DNA of 64,000 bases from positions 1 through 64,000 of the forward strand of contig JARLHL010000022.1 of assembly GCA_031292275.1 (NCBI GenBank), read 5' to 3'. This document shows positions 26,228 to 34,666 of this stretch, one piece after another. The stretch's first letter is position 1. Every line of letters begins with the position of its first letter. The notes beneath the pieces are model-generated. The model searched no databases. It was not told where the DNA came from and worked only from the letters and a program-made list of their open reading frames with translations. The DNA comes from Desulfocapsaceae bacterium (GTDB taxonomy: Bacteria > Desulfobacterota > Desulfobulbia > Desulfobulbales > Desulfocapsaceae). Position numbers and translations under genes: made by a program.

Positions 26228-27211
26228 ATGTTTAAAGATCCTCAATATTTTGTTCAAGGCGTTCTCGATCACAACCGCTTGATTCTGGCCCGTACGATTA
26301 CGCTGATTGAAAGCACTCTGCCGGCACATCAGGAAATGGCCAGAGAGATAATTGATAAGATTCTTCCCTCTACCGGCAAGTCCATCCGTATCGGCATAAC
26401 CGGTGTCCCCGGAGCAGGAAAAAGTACCTATATCGAGAGCTTCGGGACCATGTTGACTGAACTGGGGCATAGGGTGGCAGTGCTTGCCATCGACCCCAGC
26501 TCTACCCGCAGCGGCGGATCCATCCTTGGTGATAAGACCCGGATGGAGCAGCTTGCCATCAATGAAAAGGCCTTTATCAGACCTTCGCCATCCGGTGGTA
26601 CGCTGGGCGGAGTGGCCAGGAAGACCCGGGAAACCATGCTGGCCTGCGAGGCTGCCGGTTTTGACGTCGTTATCATCGAGACGGTGGGTGTTGGTCAATC
26701 GGAAACTACCGTAGCCTCTATGGTCGACTTCTTTTTGGTCCTGATGATCGCCGGCGCCGGAGATGAGCTTCAGGGTATAAAAAAAGGCGTGCTTGAAGTG
26801 GCCGATGCCATCGTCATCAACAAGGCTGACGGCGATAACGTTATGCGGGCCCAGATGGCCCAAAAGGAGTACCAGGCCGCATTGCATCTGCTGATGCCGG
26901 CCAGTTCAAACTGGTCGCCGCCGGTGTTGACCTGCAGCTCTCTGGACCGGACGGGGATTGATAAGATATGGGAGACCATTCTAGAACACCGATCCATATT
27001 CACCGCCAGCCAGGAATTTGCCGAAAAAAGGAAGACCCAGGCACTGGACTGGATGTCCTTTCTGCTGGATGAAGGTCTGCGGACCTGGTTTTACAATGAT
27101 CCCCAGGTCAAGGATGTGCTGCCCCGGCTTAGAAATGAGGTCGAATTGGACAGGATCTCGCCGACCGCTGCAGCGGGACAACTCCTTTCCTTTCTGAAAA
27201 AGATGGAATAA
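26228..27211 (+). CDS. meaB: MeaB/ArgK G3E-type GTPase, methylmalonyl-CoA mutase chaperone
   Basis: About 327 aa. P-loop GVPGAGKSTYIESFG, then LAIDPSSTRSGGSILGDKTRM (switch region), ETVGVGQSE and NKADG, all diagnostic of MeaB. It gates cofactor loading and protects the B12 mutase encoded just upstream. I chose ATG 26228 (MFKDPQYFVQG) with GAAGG 9 bp upstream; TTG 26222 is possible. A 15-codon frame 26191-26235 begins directly after AGGAG and overlaps this start; it may be accidental. Convergent with the carboxylase gene on the other strand. Confidence 0.94.
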   Translation: MFKDPQYFVQGVLDHNRLILARTITLIESTLPAHQEMAREIIDKILPSTGKSIRIGITGVPGAGKSTYIESFGTMLTELGHRVAVLAIDPSSTRSGGSILGDKTRMEQLAINEKAFIRPSPSGGTLGGVARKTRETMLACEAAGFDVVIIETVGVGQSETTVASMVDFFLVLMIAGAGDELQGIKKGVLEVADAIVINKADGDNVMRAQMAQKEYQAALHLLMPASSNWSPPVLTCSSLDRTGIDKIWETILEHRSIFTASQEFAEKRKTQALDWMSFLLDEGLRTWFYNDPQVKDVLPRLRNEVELDRISPTAAAGQLLSFLKKME

Positions 27212-27294
27212 ACTCCCCTGTGATGTCTTGTTTCCCCAGGCACGCTCCCTGAGGAATTGTGCTTTAATTGTCTTACCTGTTTGCAGCAAAATAA

Positions 27295-27335
27295 AAAAGG
27301 GTATCCGAAAGTTTGAGACTTCTGGATACCCTTTT
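27295..27335. terminator. Bidirectional terminator between meaB and the 5S gene
   Basis: AAAAGGGTATCC (27295-27306) and GGATACCCTTTT (27324-27335) form a 12-bp stem with A- and T-runs on the two sides, so it can end transcripts from both convergent genes. Confidence 0.85.
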
Positions 27336-27361
27336 CTTTTCGGGTGTATCAACTGTAGTGC

Positions 27362-29332
27362 TTAGCCGATAACGCAGAGGGCAGCGCCCTTGGCTACGTT
27401 ATCACCGCTCTTGAAGTCAATGGCAAGGATGGTGCCTGCGCATGGGGAGGGCAGCGCATTCTCCATCTTCATTGCCTCAAGGATCACGATGGTGTCGCCT
27501 TTGTTGACCTTGTCACCAACATTCTTTTCGTATTTAACGATCATACCAGGCATTGGTGCCATCAAAACCGTGCCGGGACCGGTATGGGCGGCAGGTGCGG
27601 CGGCAGGGGCAGCAGCAGGTGCCGCTGCCGCCGGGGCAGCAGCGGGCGCGGCGGCTGCGACAGGAGCAGCTGCTCGAGGTGCAGCAACCATAACCGGAGC
27701 ATCACCGATCGGGTCAACGTCAACACTGAAGAACTCGTTGTCGACAAACACATTGAAGGTCCTGACCCTGTCCGTCTTGCCGGGAGCAGTGGTCTTCTTT
27801 TCAACGAGAAGACCAGCCTTGGCCTTCTTGATGATCTCGTCATTCTTCTTAACTTCTTCCAGGGTGATGGGTTTTACACTGTCAGGTACCTCGGTCTTGC
27901 CGTACTTCCACTCCAGGAATTTCTTGCCGGTAACCGGATAGATGGCGTAGAGCACCAGATCGTCGATGTCGACAGCCAGATCGCCGATATCAGCCTTGGC
28001 CTTCTCAAGCTCGGGCGCAAGAACCTCTGCCGGACGGCAGGTGATGGGTTTTTCACCGCGGGAATATCCCTTGAGGGCCTTCTTCTGCACCTCGGGGTCA
28101 ATGGGCACTGCAGTCTTGCCATAGAGGCCGTAGCACAGATCCTTGACCTGGCCGGTAATCATCTTGTAGCGTTCATCAGGGGTGTCGTGAAGGACGTTAT
28201 TGACTGTCTGGACACCGACGATCTGACTGGTCGGGGTGACAAGCGGGATCTGGCCGAGATCCTTACGGACCCTGGGAAGTTCCTTATAGACCTCACCAAT
28301 CTTATCGAGCGCATCCATCTCTCGCAGCTGATTAACCAGGTTGGAGAGCATGCCGCCGGGGGTCTGATGCAGCAGAACGTTGATGTCAATGATGGAGACC
28401 TTGGAGTCATCAAGAAGGTGCTTGTATTTGGGCATAACCTCCTTCTCGAGGATCTCGTTGACTGCTGCCAGCTTCTTGATATCGAAGCCGGTATCGCGGT
28501 TGGTGCCGAGAAGGGCCATGACCAATGGTTCCAGGGCAGCATGGGAAGTACGATAGGCATAGGGGGTCATACAGGTATCGATGATGTCAACACCGGCCTC
28601 AATGGCCTTGAGATGACTCATTGGAGACATACCTGAGGTGAAATGGCTGTGCAGATGAATGGGGGCCTTCACGGCCTCCTTAAGGGCCTTGACCAGGGCA
28701 TAGGCATCGTAGGGGGCAATGAGACCGGCCATATCCTTAATACAGATAGAATCGGCGCCCATAGACTCCAGGTCTTTGGCTTTCTTGATATAGTAGTCCA
28801 GATTATAGACTTCACCACCCAGACGGGGCTCGGTCAGGGTGTAGCAGATACAGCCCTGGAAGTGCTTTTTACATTTTTTGATCTGTTTGACAACCGTCTC
28901 AAAATTCCGGTAATCGTTCAGTGCGTCGAAGGTCCGGAAAACGTCCATGCCGTTTTCAGCGGAACGCTCGACGAAGGCCAATGCCAGATCATCGGCATAA
29001 TTCCTGTAGCCTACGAGATTCTGCGCCCTCAGCAGCATTGAGAATGGAGTCTTCTTGATATAGCGTTTCAGGGTGCGCAGGCGCTCCCATGGGTCTTCGT
29101 TCAAAAAGCGGTGCATGGTATCAAATGTGGCGCCGCCCCATGTCTCTATGGCCCAGAAGCCGATCTCGTCCATCATCTCGGCAACCGGGATCATGTCCTC
29201 TGTACGACCACGGGTCGCAAACAGGGACTGATGGCCGTCACGTAAAGACAGGTCCATGATTTTTACAGGATTTTTGGCTTTCGGGCGGTCACTACCATAC
29301 TTCAAAGCAGTCATCTTGACTTGGTCACTCAT
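27362..29332 (-). CDS. Biotin-dependent carboxyltransferase, 5S/PycB/OadA type with fused biotinyl domain
   Basis: 656 aa. Residues about 20-290 are the pyruvate/oxaloacetate carboxyltransferase barrel: MDLSLRDGHQSLFATR, the carbamyl-Lys site SICIKDMAGL and the metal motif HLHSHFTSG. About 300-500 is the PYC_OADA region. A long Ala/Pro linker (bases about 27585-27690) leads to the biotinyl domain with EAMKMENAL near the C-terminus. No membrane segment. With the 12S-type protein (30234-31784) it would make a soluble methylmalonyl-CoA:pyruvate transcarboxylase, as in Desulfobulbus and Propionibacterium, where the 1.3S biotin carrier is separate; here it is fused to 5S. Sodium-pump oxaloacetate decarboxylase is the alternative, but no OadB-like membrane gene is seen. 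AAGGAG precedes the ATG. Confidence 0.93.
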   Translation of the reverse strand: MSDQVKMTALKYGSDRPKAKNPVKIMDLSLRDGHQSLFATRGRTEDMIPVAEMMDEIGFWAIETWGGATFDTMHRFLNEDPWERLRTLKRYIKKTPFSMLLRAQNLVGYRNYADDLALAFVERSAENGMDVFRTFDALNDYRNFETVVKQIKKCKKHFQGCICYTLTEPRLGGEVYNLDYYIKKAKDLESMGADSICIKDMAGLIAPYDAYALVKALKEAVKAPIHLHSHFTSGMSPMSHLKAIEAGVDIIDTCMTPYAYRTSHAALEPLVMALLGTNRDTGFDIKKLAAVNEILEKEVMPKYKHLLDDSKVSIIDINVLLHQTPGGMLSNLVNQLREMDALDKIGEVYKELPRVRKDLGQIPLVTPTSQIVGVQTVNNVLHDTPDERYKMITGQVKDLCYGLYGKTAVPIDPEVQKKALKGYSRGEKPITCRPAEVLAPELEKAKADIGDLAVDIDDLVLYAIYPVTGKKFLEWKYGKTEVPDSVKPITLEEVKKNDEIIKKAKAGLLVEKKTTAPGKTDRVRTFNVFVDNEFFSVDVDPIGDAPVMVAAPRAAAPVAAAAPAAAPAAAAPAAAPAAAPAAHTGPGTVLMAPMPGMIVKYEKNVGDKVNKGDTIVILEAMKMENALPSPCAGTILAIDFKSGDNVAKGAALCVIG

Positions 29333-29368
29333 TTTCTATCTCCTTACCTATTCGTTAAACTTTAAAAT

Positions 29369-29581
29369 CTATCGGAGGCGATCAAACGCTCTCATCTGGA
29401 TTAGTCTACGCAAGCTCATCATATCGTGGCGACCACTCATTCCCCAGGCTGTAAATTGCGTCCCGGGGTTAGTGGGAGCCACAGTCATCGCCATCTGTGC
29501 TGCAGCGATTGCTTCTTCCTCTTGAATATAGGCGTTCACTGCGGCCAGAGCAGCGGCCATTTTTTTTTCTTTTCCTGCCAT
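29369..29581 (-). CDS. Small OadG/MmdD-tail-like protein, 70 aa
   Basis: Alanine-rich helix (EKKMAAALAAVNAYIQEEEAI) followed by a basic tail W-G-M-S-G-R-H-D-M-M-S-L-R-R. This W...GR..M..RR tail and the AAxAAVxAY helix recall the C-terminal part of gamma/delta subunits of sodium-pump decarboxylases, but the N-terminal transmembrane helix is absent. It may tether or assemble the soluble carboxyltransferase complex. It lies 36 bp before the 5S gene with its own AGGTGATCTC site, and after a terminator hairpin, so the two are probably cotranscribed. Assignment is by eye and needs profile comparison. Confidence 0.6.
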   Translation of the reverse strand: MAGKEKKMAAALAAVNAYIQEEEAIAAAQMAMTVAPTNPGTQFTAWGMSGRHDMMSLRRLIQMRAFDRLR

Positions 29582-29623
29582 GAGATCACCTATCCATGCA
29601 GCTGGTTATTGTTTATTCACTTC

Positions 29624-29656
29624 AAAAAGATGCCTTCCTTTCAACTCGGAAGGCAT
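29624..29656 (-). terminator. Terminator between the ABM gene and the small OadG-like gene
   Basis: On the minus strand ATGCCTTCC (from 29656) pairs with GGAAGGCAT (to 29630) around a 9-nt loop, followed by CTTTTTG. It would stop transcripts coming from the 12S/ABM genes. Confidence 0.7.
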
Positions 29657-29810
29657 TTCTATTTCTTCAAGAACGTACTGACTCCTGTAAAGCTTACAGT
29701 CAGGCGGCTGCTCCTTTCAATCCCGGCCCGATTCAGGACTGGTCTGAAGGAGTCACCGCAGTCTCTTGATATTCTTTCAGAGAAACAGAAGCAACTTGAA
29801 AGAAATAGCC

Positions 29811-30092
29811 TTACTCGTAAACAGCATAATCGGTTTCAGTGCCGAGAAGCTGATCAATTTTTGTCTGTAATTCGAGTCTCCTTGGGTTGTTAACCCAATT
29901 GTTCCAGTCACCAACGGAACGCCAGGTGCTGATGACCATGCTCTCATTGGTTTTGTCGATTCTCTGCAGGGTCTCCCCTGAGATATATCCCGGCTGGTTC
30001 AGCGTCAGAGCACGCAGACTCTTAAGAAGTGCAGTCAGTTCAGCAAAATTCTTATCCTGGACATCACGTTTAATGAAGATTTTAACCGTCAT
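29811..30092 (-). CDS. ABM (antibiotic biosynthesis monooxygenase-type) domain protein
   Basis: 93 aa, one dimeric alpha-beta barrel unit. VKIFIKRDVQDKNFAELTALL, LTLNQPGYISGETLQR and STWRSVGDWNNWVNNPRR follow the ABM pattern (G-x-x-x-x-E/T-x-L strand, then W-x-S/W-x-x-W helix start). Small ABM proteins of this type occur beside short-chain acyl-CoA carboxylase genes in related anaerobes; a catalytic role is unproven and it may be structural or sensory. AAGGAG precedes ATG 30092. It lies between the 12S gene and the biotinylated 5S gene. Confidence 0.8.
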   Translation of the reverse strand: MTVKIFIKRDVQDKNFAELTALLKSLRALTLNQPGYISGETLQRIDKTNESMVISTWRSVGDWNNWVNNPRRLELQTKIDQLLGTETDYAVYE

Positions 30093-30167
30093 TGCTATCT
30101 CCTTCGCTATTGTGCTTAAAGGGGTTTACCCTTGGGTTAATATAAATCACATCACGACTGCATTATT

Positions 30168-30200
30168 CCCGTCAGGCCTCAGAGCTCGAGGCCTGACGGG
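30168..30200 (-). other. 13-bp perfect hairpin between the 12S and ABM genes
   Basis: CCCGTCAGGCCTC (30168-30180) pairs perfectly with GAGGCCTGACGGG (30188-30200) around a 7-nt loop. No U-tract follows, so it is more likely a processing or stability element than a terminator. Confidence 0.6.
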
Positions 30201-30233
30201 CAGGATGTGGGGGCTCCTTCCTGTCCGTCAGGA

Positions 30234-31784
30234 TTATAACGGGATATTCCCATGTTTTTTCATAGGGTTGGTATCACGTTTATTCTCCAGGGTCTTCAGG
30301 GCCTTGATGATCTTGAATCGGGTAGCTGCAGGTTCAATGATATCGTCTATATACCCACGCTGTGCAGCGACGTAGGGATTTGCAACGAGATCGTGATATT
30401 CCTTTTCCTTGCTGGCCAGGAACTGGGCCGGGTTTTCAGCAGATTTTGCCTGTCGGGCATAGAGGACTTCCGCAGCACCCTTGGCGCCCATAACGGCGAT
30501 TTCACCGGTCGGCCAGGAGTAGTTAATATCCCCGCGCAGATGCTTGGAGGACATAACGCAGTATGCCCCGCCGTATGCCTTTCTGGTAATGATGGTGATT
30601 TTCGGAATAGTGGCTTCCGCATAGGCGTAGAGCATCTTGGCGCCGTTACGAATAACGCCGCCGTATTCCTGCACGGTTCCGGGCATAAATCCGGGAACAT
30701 CGACAAAGGTGATCACCGGGATATTGAAGCAATCGCAGAAACGGACGAAGCGCGCACCCTTGATAGAAGAATCGATATCGAGTACGCCGGAAAGATTTGC
30801 CGGTTGATTGGCAACAATACCGACGCTGACCCCGTTGTAGCGGGCAAAACCAACGATGATGTTCGGTGCAAAATCTGCCTTGACTTCAAAGAAATCGTTG
30901 TTGTCAACGGTCTCCATGATAACCTTCTTCATATCGTAGGCAGCATTCGGATTCTCAGGAATGATCTCGTTTAAGGCAGCTCCGTTGCGGTTAGCCGGAT
31001 CTTCACAGGGAACCGGGGGCGGGCTCTCCATGTTGTTCTGGGGTACAAAGCTCAGCAGTCTCTTGACATAATTGATCGCATCGACCTCAGATTCGGCAGC
31101 ATAATCGCAGACGCCGCTTCTGCTGGAATGCATGTCGGCGCCGCCCAGCTGCTCAACCGTGACATCTTCATACATGACGGATTTGACAACCTTGGGTCCG
31201 GTCAGAAACATGTAGGAATTATTTTTGACCATGATGATGTAATCGGTAAGAGCCGGAGAATAAACCGCTCCGCCGGCGCAGGGACCGAAGATTGCAGAAA
31301 TCTGCGGCACCACCCCCGATGACATGACGTTGCGCTGGAAAATCTCGGTATAGCCAGCAAGGCTCTCGATACCTTCCTGAATACGTGCACCGCCTGAATC
31401 GTTGAGGCCGATTACCGGTGCTCCGTTTTTCATTGCCAGATCCATCACCTTGCAGATCTTCTCTGACAGTGTCTCAGAGAGTGATCCTCCAAGTACGGTA
31501 AAATCCTGGGCGTAGACGTAGACAAGACGGCCGTCCACAGTGCCGTAACCGGTGACAACTCCATCACCGGGAAATATGGTGTCCCCCATGCCGAATTCAC
31601 GGCAGCGGTGGATCTTGAACATATCAAACTCTTCAAACGTCCCTGGGTCGAGGAGCGTTTCGATACGTTCCCTGGCGGTCATACGGCCCAGGGAATGCTG
31701 TTTGTCGATTCTCTTTTGACCTCCGCCCAGTTGAGCTTCGGCTTTACGCTTCGCCAGTTTGTCCAGATGTTCCTTTGAGTTCAT
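30234..31784 (-). CDS. mmdA: Acyl-CoA carboxylase carboxyltransferase (12S / MmdA type)
   Basis: About 516 aa. Transfers carboxyl between biotin and propionyl-/methylmalonyl-CoA. Signatures: [69 protein letters not shown] and [13 protein letters not shown] 31784 ([20 protein letters not shown]) is preceded by AAGGAG; the frame extends to 31820 without support. No biotin domain of its own, so it must use the biotinylated 5S fusion encoded downstream. Context (SucCD, PrpE, epimerase, mutase) supports transcarboxylase; methylmalonyl-CoA decarboxylase or propionyl-CoA carboxylase beta are alternatives by sequence alone. Confidence 0.94.
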   Translation of the reverse strand: MNSKEHLDKLAKRKAEAQLGGGQKRIDKQHSLGRMTARERIETLLDPGTFEEFDMFKIHRCREFGMGDTIFPGDGVVTGYGTVDGRLVYVYAQDFTVLGGSLSETLSEKICKVMDLAMKNGAPVIGLNDSGGARIQEGIESLAGYTEIFQRNVMSSGVVPQISAIFGPCAGGAVYSPALTDYIIMVKNNSYMFLTGPKVVKSVMYEDVTVEQLGGADMHSSRSGVCDYAAESEVDAINYVKRLLSFVPQNNMESPPPVPCEDPANRNGAALNEIIPENPNAAYDMKKVIMETVDNNDFFEVKADFAPNIIVGFARYNGVSVGIVANQPANLSGVLDIDSSIKGARFVRFCDCFNIPVITFVDVPGFMPGTVQEYGGVIRNGAKMLYAYAEATIPKITIITRKAYGGAYCVMSSKHLRGDINYSWPTGEIAVMGAKGAAEVLYARQAKSAENPAQFLASKEKEYHDLVANPYVAAQRGYIDDIIEPAATRFKIIKALKTLENKRDTNPMKKHGNIPL

Positions 31785-32334
31785 GCGGTCTCCTTGGTAC
31801 AGAATTCTATGAAAATTCAAAAAACCAATCAGCTAAAGAAAGGTCCTCTCCATTTTCCCTTATGCCCGATGTGGATATGCAACGAAGATCATACGGCTTC
31901 TCCATTTCAGGCAAAGCCCTGAAGTTTCACACAACCTCAATCCAGATCGGGATTAATCAGGTCCCCATGAAACATGGCGCGGGGACCCTAAAAACTTTCA
32001 ACGCTCTAATCAGCAGCTTACTAAACGGTAAAATATACAATCCAATTGGGCTCAACGCATCACGCTTGCAGGATCAGAGGCGTGAGTCCCAATGCAATTC
32101 CCAAATCCAGAGAACCAATGGTCCAGTACTAAAATTTCATATTTTGATTGCCTGGTTCATGTTTTTGAGCAGGGTGGTACGCTGACTTTCCAGGCAAAAA
32201 TCAACTGCAATGATTCACGGTTACAAGACCACGAATATGCTAAATCCGGTGTCCGACGTTCCTCTTTAAACCGGCCTCCACAGATAACCTGCCCATTAAA
32301 GTGGAGGATTTGTCATGTCATGTGATACAAGATG
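31785..32334. other. 550-bp gap upstream of the 12S gene
   Basis: No gene seen on either strand. The open frames 31775-32185 and 32092-32325 on the plus strand lack ribosome-binding sites and family likeness. Presumably holds a promoter for the 12S gene, but I find no consensus -35/-10 and no copy of the AACAATGTT box. Confidence 0.45.
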
Positions 32335-32364
32335 ATCCCTTTTGAGCACGCCCTCAAAAGGGAT
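32335..32364 (-). other. 12-bp perfect hairpin, second after sucD
   Basis: ATCCCTTTTGAG (32335-32346) and CTCAAAAGGGAT (32353-32364) are perfect complements around a 6-nt loop. Tandem with the hairpin at 32373-32406. No U-tract. Confidence 0.6.
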
Positions 32365-32372
32365 CGAATGCA

Positions 32373-32406
32373 GTTTACGGTCCGCCCTGACAGCCGGACC
32401 GTAAAC
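32373..32406 (-). other. 11-bp perfect hairpin, first after sucD
   Basis: GTTTACGGTCC (32373-32383) and GGACCGTAAAC (32396-32406) pair perfectly around 12 nt, about 30 bp after the sucD stop. Probable end or protection of the suc transcript. Confidence 0.6.
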
Positions 32407-32437
32407 GAAAGAATGCACTACTGAAAAGCCGGATACT

Positions 32438-33310
32438 TTAAACAAAAACCTTCTTGCAGAGTTTGCCAAGGCTGCCGAGGTCTTTACAAACGTGGATACC
32501 ACTTTCCTCCATGGCCGCAATTTTTGCTTCAGCTGTTCCCTGACCACCGGACACAATGGCGCCGGCATGACCCATCCGCCGTCCTGGAGGTGCAGTGATA
32601 CCTGCGATAAAACCGACAACCGGTTTCTTCATGTTTGCTTTGATCCAGGCTGAGGCTTTCTCTTCTGCATTTCCGCCGATTTCACCGACCATGACAACGG
32701 CCTCGGTCTCGGGGTCAGCATTGAAACGCTCAAGGCAGTCAAGAAACCCTGTTCCGTTAACAGGGTCGCCGCCGATACCGATGCAGGTGGTCTGGCCCAT
32801 GCCCAGCGCTGTGAGCTGATGGACGACCTCGTAGGTCAGCGTGCCGGAGCGGGAGACAACGCCTACCGGTCCGCCCGGCTTATGGATACGGCCAGGCATG
32901 ATGCCGATCTTGCATTCACCCGGAGTGATGATACCGGGACAGTTCGGTCCGATCAGTCTGGTCTTCTTGCCTGCCAGATAATTCTTGATTTTCAGCATGT
33001 CCATAACCGGTACACCTTCGGTAATACAGACAATGAGATCAATGCCGGCGTCGATAGCCTCAAGGATTGCATCTGCGGCGAAAGGAGGAGGTACAAGAAT
33101 CATGGAGGCATTGGCGCCAGTCTGCTCGGCGGCCTGCCTGACGGTATTGTAAACCGGCACAGAATCCATGGACTGCCCGCCCTTACCGGGAGTAACACCT
33201 GCAACCACATTGGTCCCGTACTCTATACACTGACGGGTATGGAACTGCCCTTCCTGACCTGTGATGCCCTGAACGAGGACACGCGTGTTTTTATTGATTA
33301 GGATACTCAT
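32438..33310 (-). CDS. sucD: Succinate-CoA ligase, alpha subunit
   Basis: 290 aa. CoA-binding Rossmann domain ([26 protein letters not shown]), [22 protein letters not shown], and the phospho-His site [14 protein letters not shown] near residue 246. Pairs with SucC, 97 bp upstream. In propionate oxidation it recovers ATP from succinyl-CoA; in fermentation it runs in reverse. AAGGAATAAA precedes the ATG. Confidence 0.98.
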   Translation of the reverse strand: MSILINKNTRVLVQGITGQEGQFHTRQCIEYGTNVVAGVTPGKGGQSMDSVPVYNTVRQAAEQTGANASMILVPPPFAADAILEAIDAGIDLIVCITEGVPVMDMLKIKNYLAGKKTRLIGPNCPGIITPGECKIGIMPGRIHKPGGPVGVVSRSGTLTYEVVHQLTALGMGQTTCIGIGGDPVNGTGFLDCLERFNADPETEAVVMVGEIGGNAEEKASAWIKANMKKPVVGFIAGITAPPGRRMGHAGAIVSGGQGTAEAKIAAMEESGIHVCKDLGSLGKLCKKVFV

Positions 33311-33407
33311 TTTATTCCTTCACATAGTAGGTGGTAATAATTCTTCAGCTTTCTGAAAAGATGGTGACAATGCTCTTCCATCGTTACGTCGAGTGGGGAG
33401 GATTGTT

Positions 33408-34565
33408 TCAGGATACAAGTTCCGCAACCTTCTTCGCAGCGTCGGCAAGATCGGCGGCACCGATGAGTTTAAGGCCGGACTCAGCGAGAATCCTGCGGCC
33501 TTCATCGACATTGGTGCCTTCCATTCTGACAACGACCGGAACGGAAAGTTTGACCTTCTTGGCTGCCTGAACCACACCACTTGCCAGGACATCACAACGG
33601 AGAATTCCACCAAAGATGTTGATCAGAATTCCTTTGACATTGGGGTCGCTCAAGATAATGCGGAATCCATTCTCCACCATCTCTGCATTGGCGCCACCGC
33701 CTACGTCGAGGAAGTTGGCAGGAGATGCGCCGGCCTGTTTGATGATGTCCATGGTGGCCATTGCCAGACCAGCCCCGTTGACCATGTTGCCAACGTTACC
33801 GTCCAGATTGATATAGTTGAGGCTGAATTTAGCAGCCTCGGCCTCTTTAGGATCATCCTCATCCGGATCATGCATCTGGACAACATCAGGATGACGGAAA
33901 AGCGCATTTGAGTCGATGTCCATCTTGGCATCCAGCGCCATAACCCCGTTGTCACCTGTGATGATCAGGGGGTTGATTTCCACCATCGAGCAATCATAAT
34001 CTACGAACAGAGCGTAGAGATTTTTGAGAAGCGCTGAAAAAGGCTTTCTCAGAGCAGGTTCAAGCTCCAGTCCGAAGGCAACCTGATTGAGATGATATCC
34101 CTTGATGCCTGTAACCGGATTAACAGAAACCTTGATAATTCTCTCAGGAGTGGCCTCGGCCACTTCCTCGATGTTCATACCTCCGTCCTGGCTGGCAACG
34201 ATAGTAATGGTCGCCGTTTCCCGGTCCGGAATGATGGAGAGATACAGTTCATTTTTAATATTGACGCCCTGTTCAACAAGGACCTTGTTGACCTTTTTGC
34301 CGACTGCACCGGTCTGTTTGGTGACAAGGGACATACCGAGAATGGCCTCTGCTGCCTCTACCACCTCTTTGGGTGTTTTAGCGACACGTACACCGCCACC
34401 TTTACCGCGACCACCTGCATGCACCTGAGCCTTGACGGCTACAGGTAAACCAAGTTGTTCTGCGATCTTTGCCGCTTCCGCTGAATTTGTGCTGACACTG
34501 CCGTTTGGCACCGGGACGTTGTATTGACGAAACAACGACTTAGCCTGGTATTCATGGATCTTCAT
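33408..34565 (-). CDS. sucC: Succinate-CoA ligase (ADP-forming), beta subunit
   Basis: 385 aa. ATP-grasp N-terminal domain (KIHEYQAKSLFRQYNVPVP, VKAQVHAGGRGKGGGVRVA), EINPLIITGDNGVMALDAKM with the Mg ligands, and the C-terminal GILINIFGGILRCDVLA phosphate-binding loop. AGGAATGATTT precedes the ATG. In one direction with prpE upstream and sucD downstream. Confidence 0.98.
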   Translation of the reverse strand: MKIHEYQAKSLFRQYNVPVPNGSVSTNSAEAAKIAEQLGLPVAVKAQVHAGGRGKGGGVRVAKTPKEVVEAAEAILGMSLVTKQTGAVGKKVNKVLVEQGVNIKNELYLSIIPDRETATITIVASQDGGMNIEEVAEATPERIIKVSVNPVTGIKGYHLNQVAFGLELEPALRKPFSALLKNLYALFVDYDCSMVEINPLIITGDNGVMALDAKMDIDSNALFRHPDVVQMHDPDEDDPKEAEAAKFSLNYINLDGNVGNMVNGAGLAMATMDIIKQAGASPANFLDVGGGANAEMVENGFRIILSDPNVKGILINIFGGILRCDVLASGVVQAAKKVKLSVPVVVRMEGTNVDEGRRILAESGLKLIGAADLADAAKKVAELVS

Positions 34566-34581
34566 AAATCATTCCTGTTGC

Positions 34582-34611
34582 GGGAGGCCGAGGTGTTGGC
34601 CCAGGCCTCCC
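34582..34611 (-). other. Hairpin between prpE and sucC
   Basis: GGGAGGCC (34582-34589) and GGCCTCCC (34604-34611) form an 8-bp GC stem about 20 bp before the sucC start on the minus strand. No U-tract; possible mRNA processing site. Confidence 0.5.
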
Positions 34612-34666
34612 CGAGAGTGTTGATTGTTGAGCCAGCCTCTATATGACGACTGACCTTTGAATTATC

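Noticed and set aside
27585-27690. Tandem GC-rich repeat
   Set aside because: It is the coding sequence of the Ala/Pro linker in the biotin carrier fusion, normal for this family.
27584-28636. 350-codon plus-strand open frame opposite the biotinylated 5S gene
   Set aside because: Begins in the antisense of the Ala/Pro linker, gives Gly/Arg/Ser low complexity, and has no ribosome-binding site; the minus-strand protein is clearly real.
32135-32165. Possible repeat fragment TTTCATATTTTGATTGCCTGG
   Set aside because: Short match with no partner arm; compatible with chance in AT-rich DNA.
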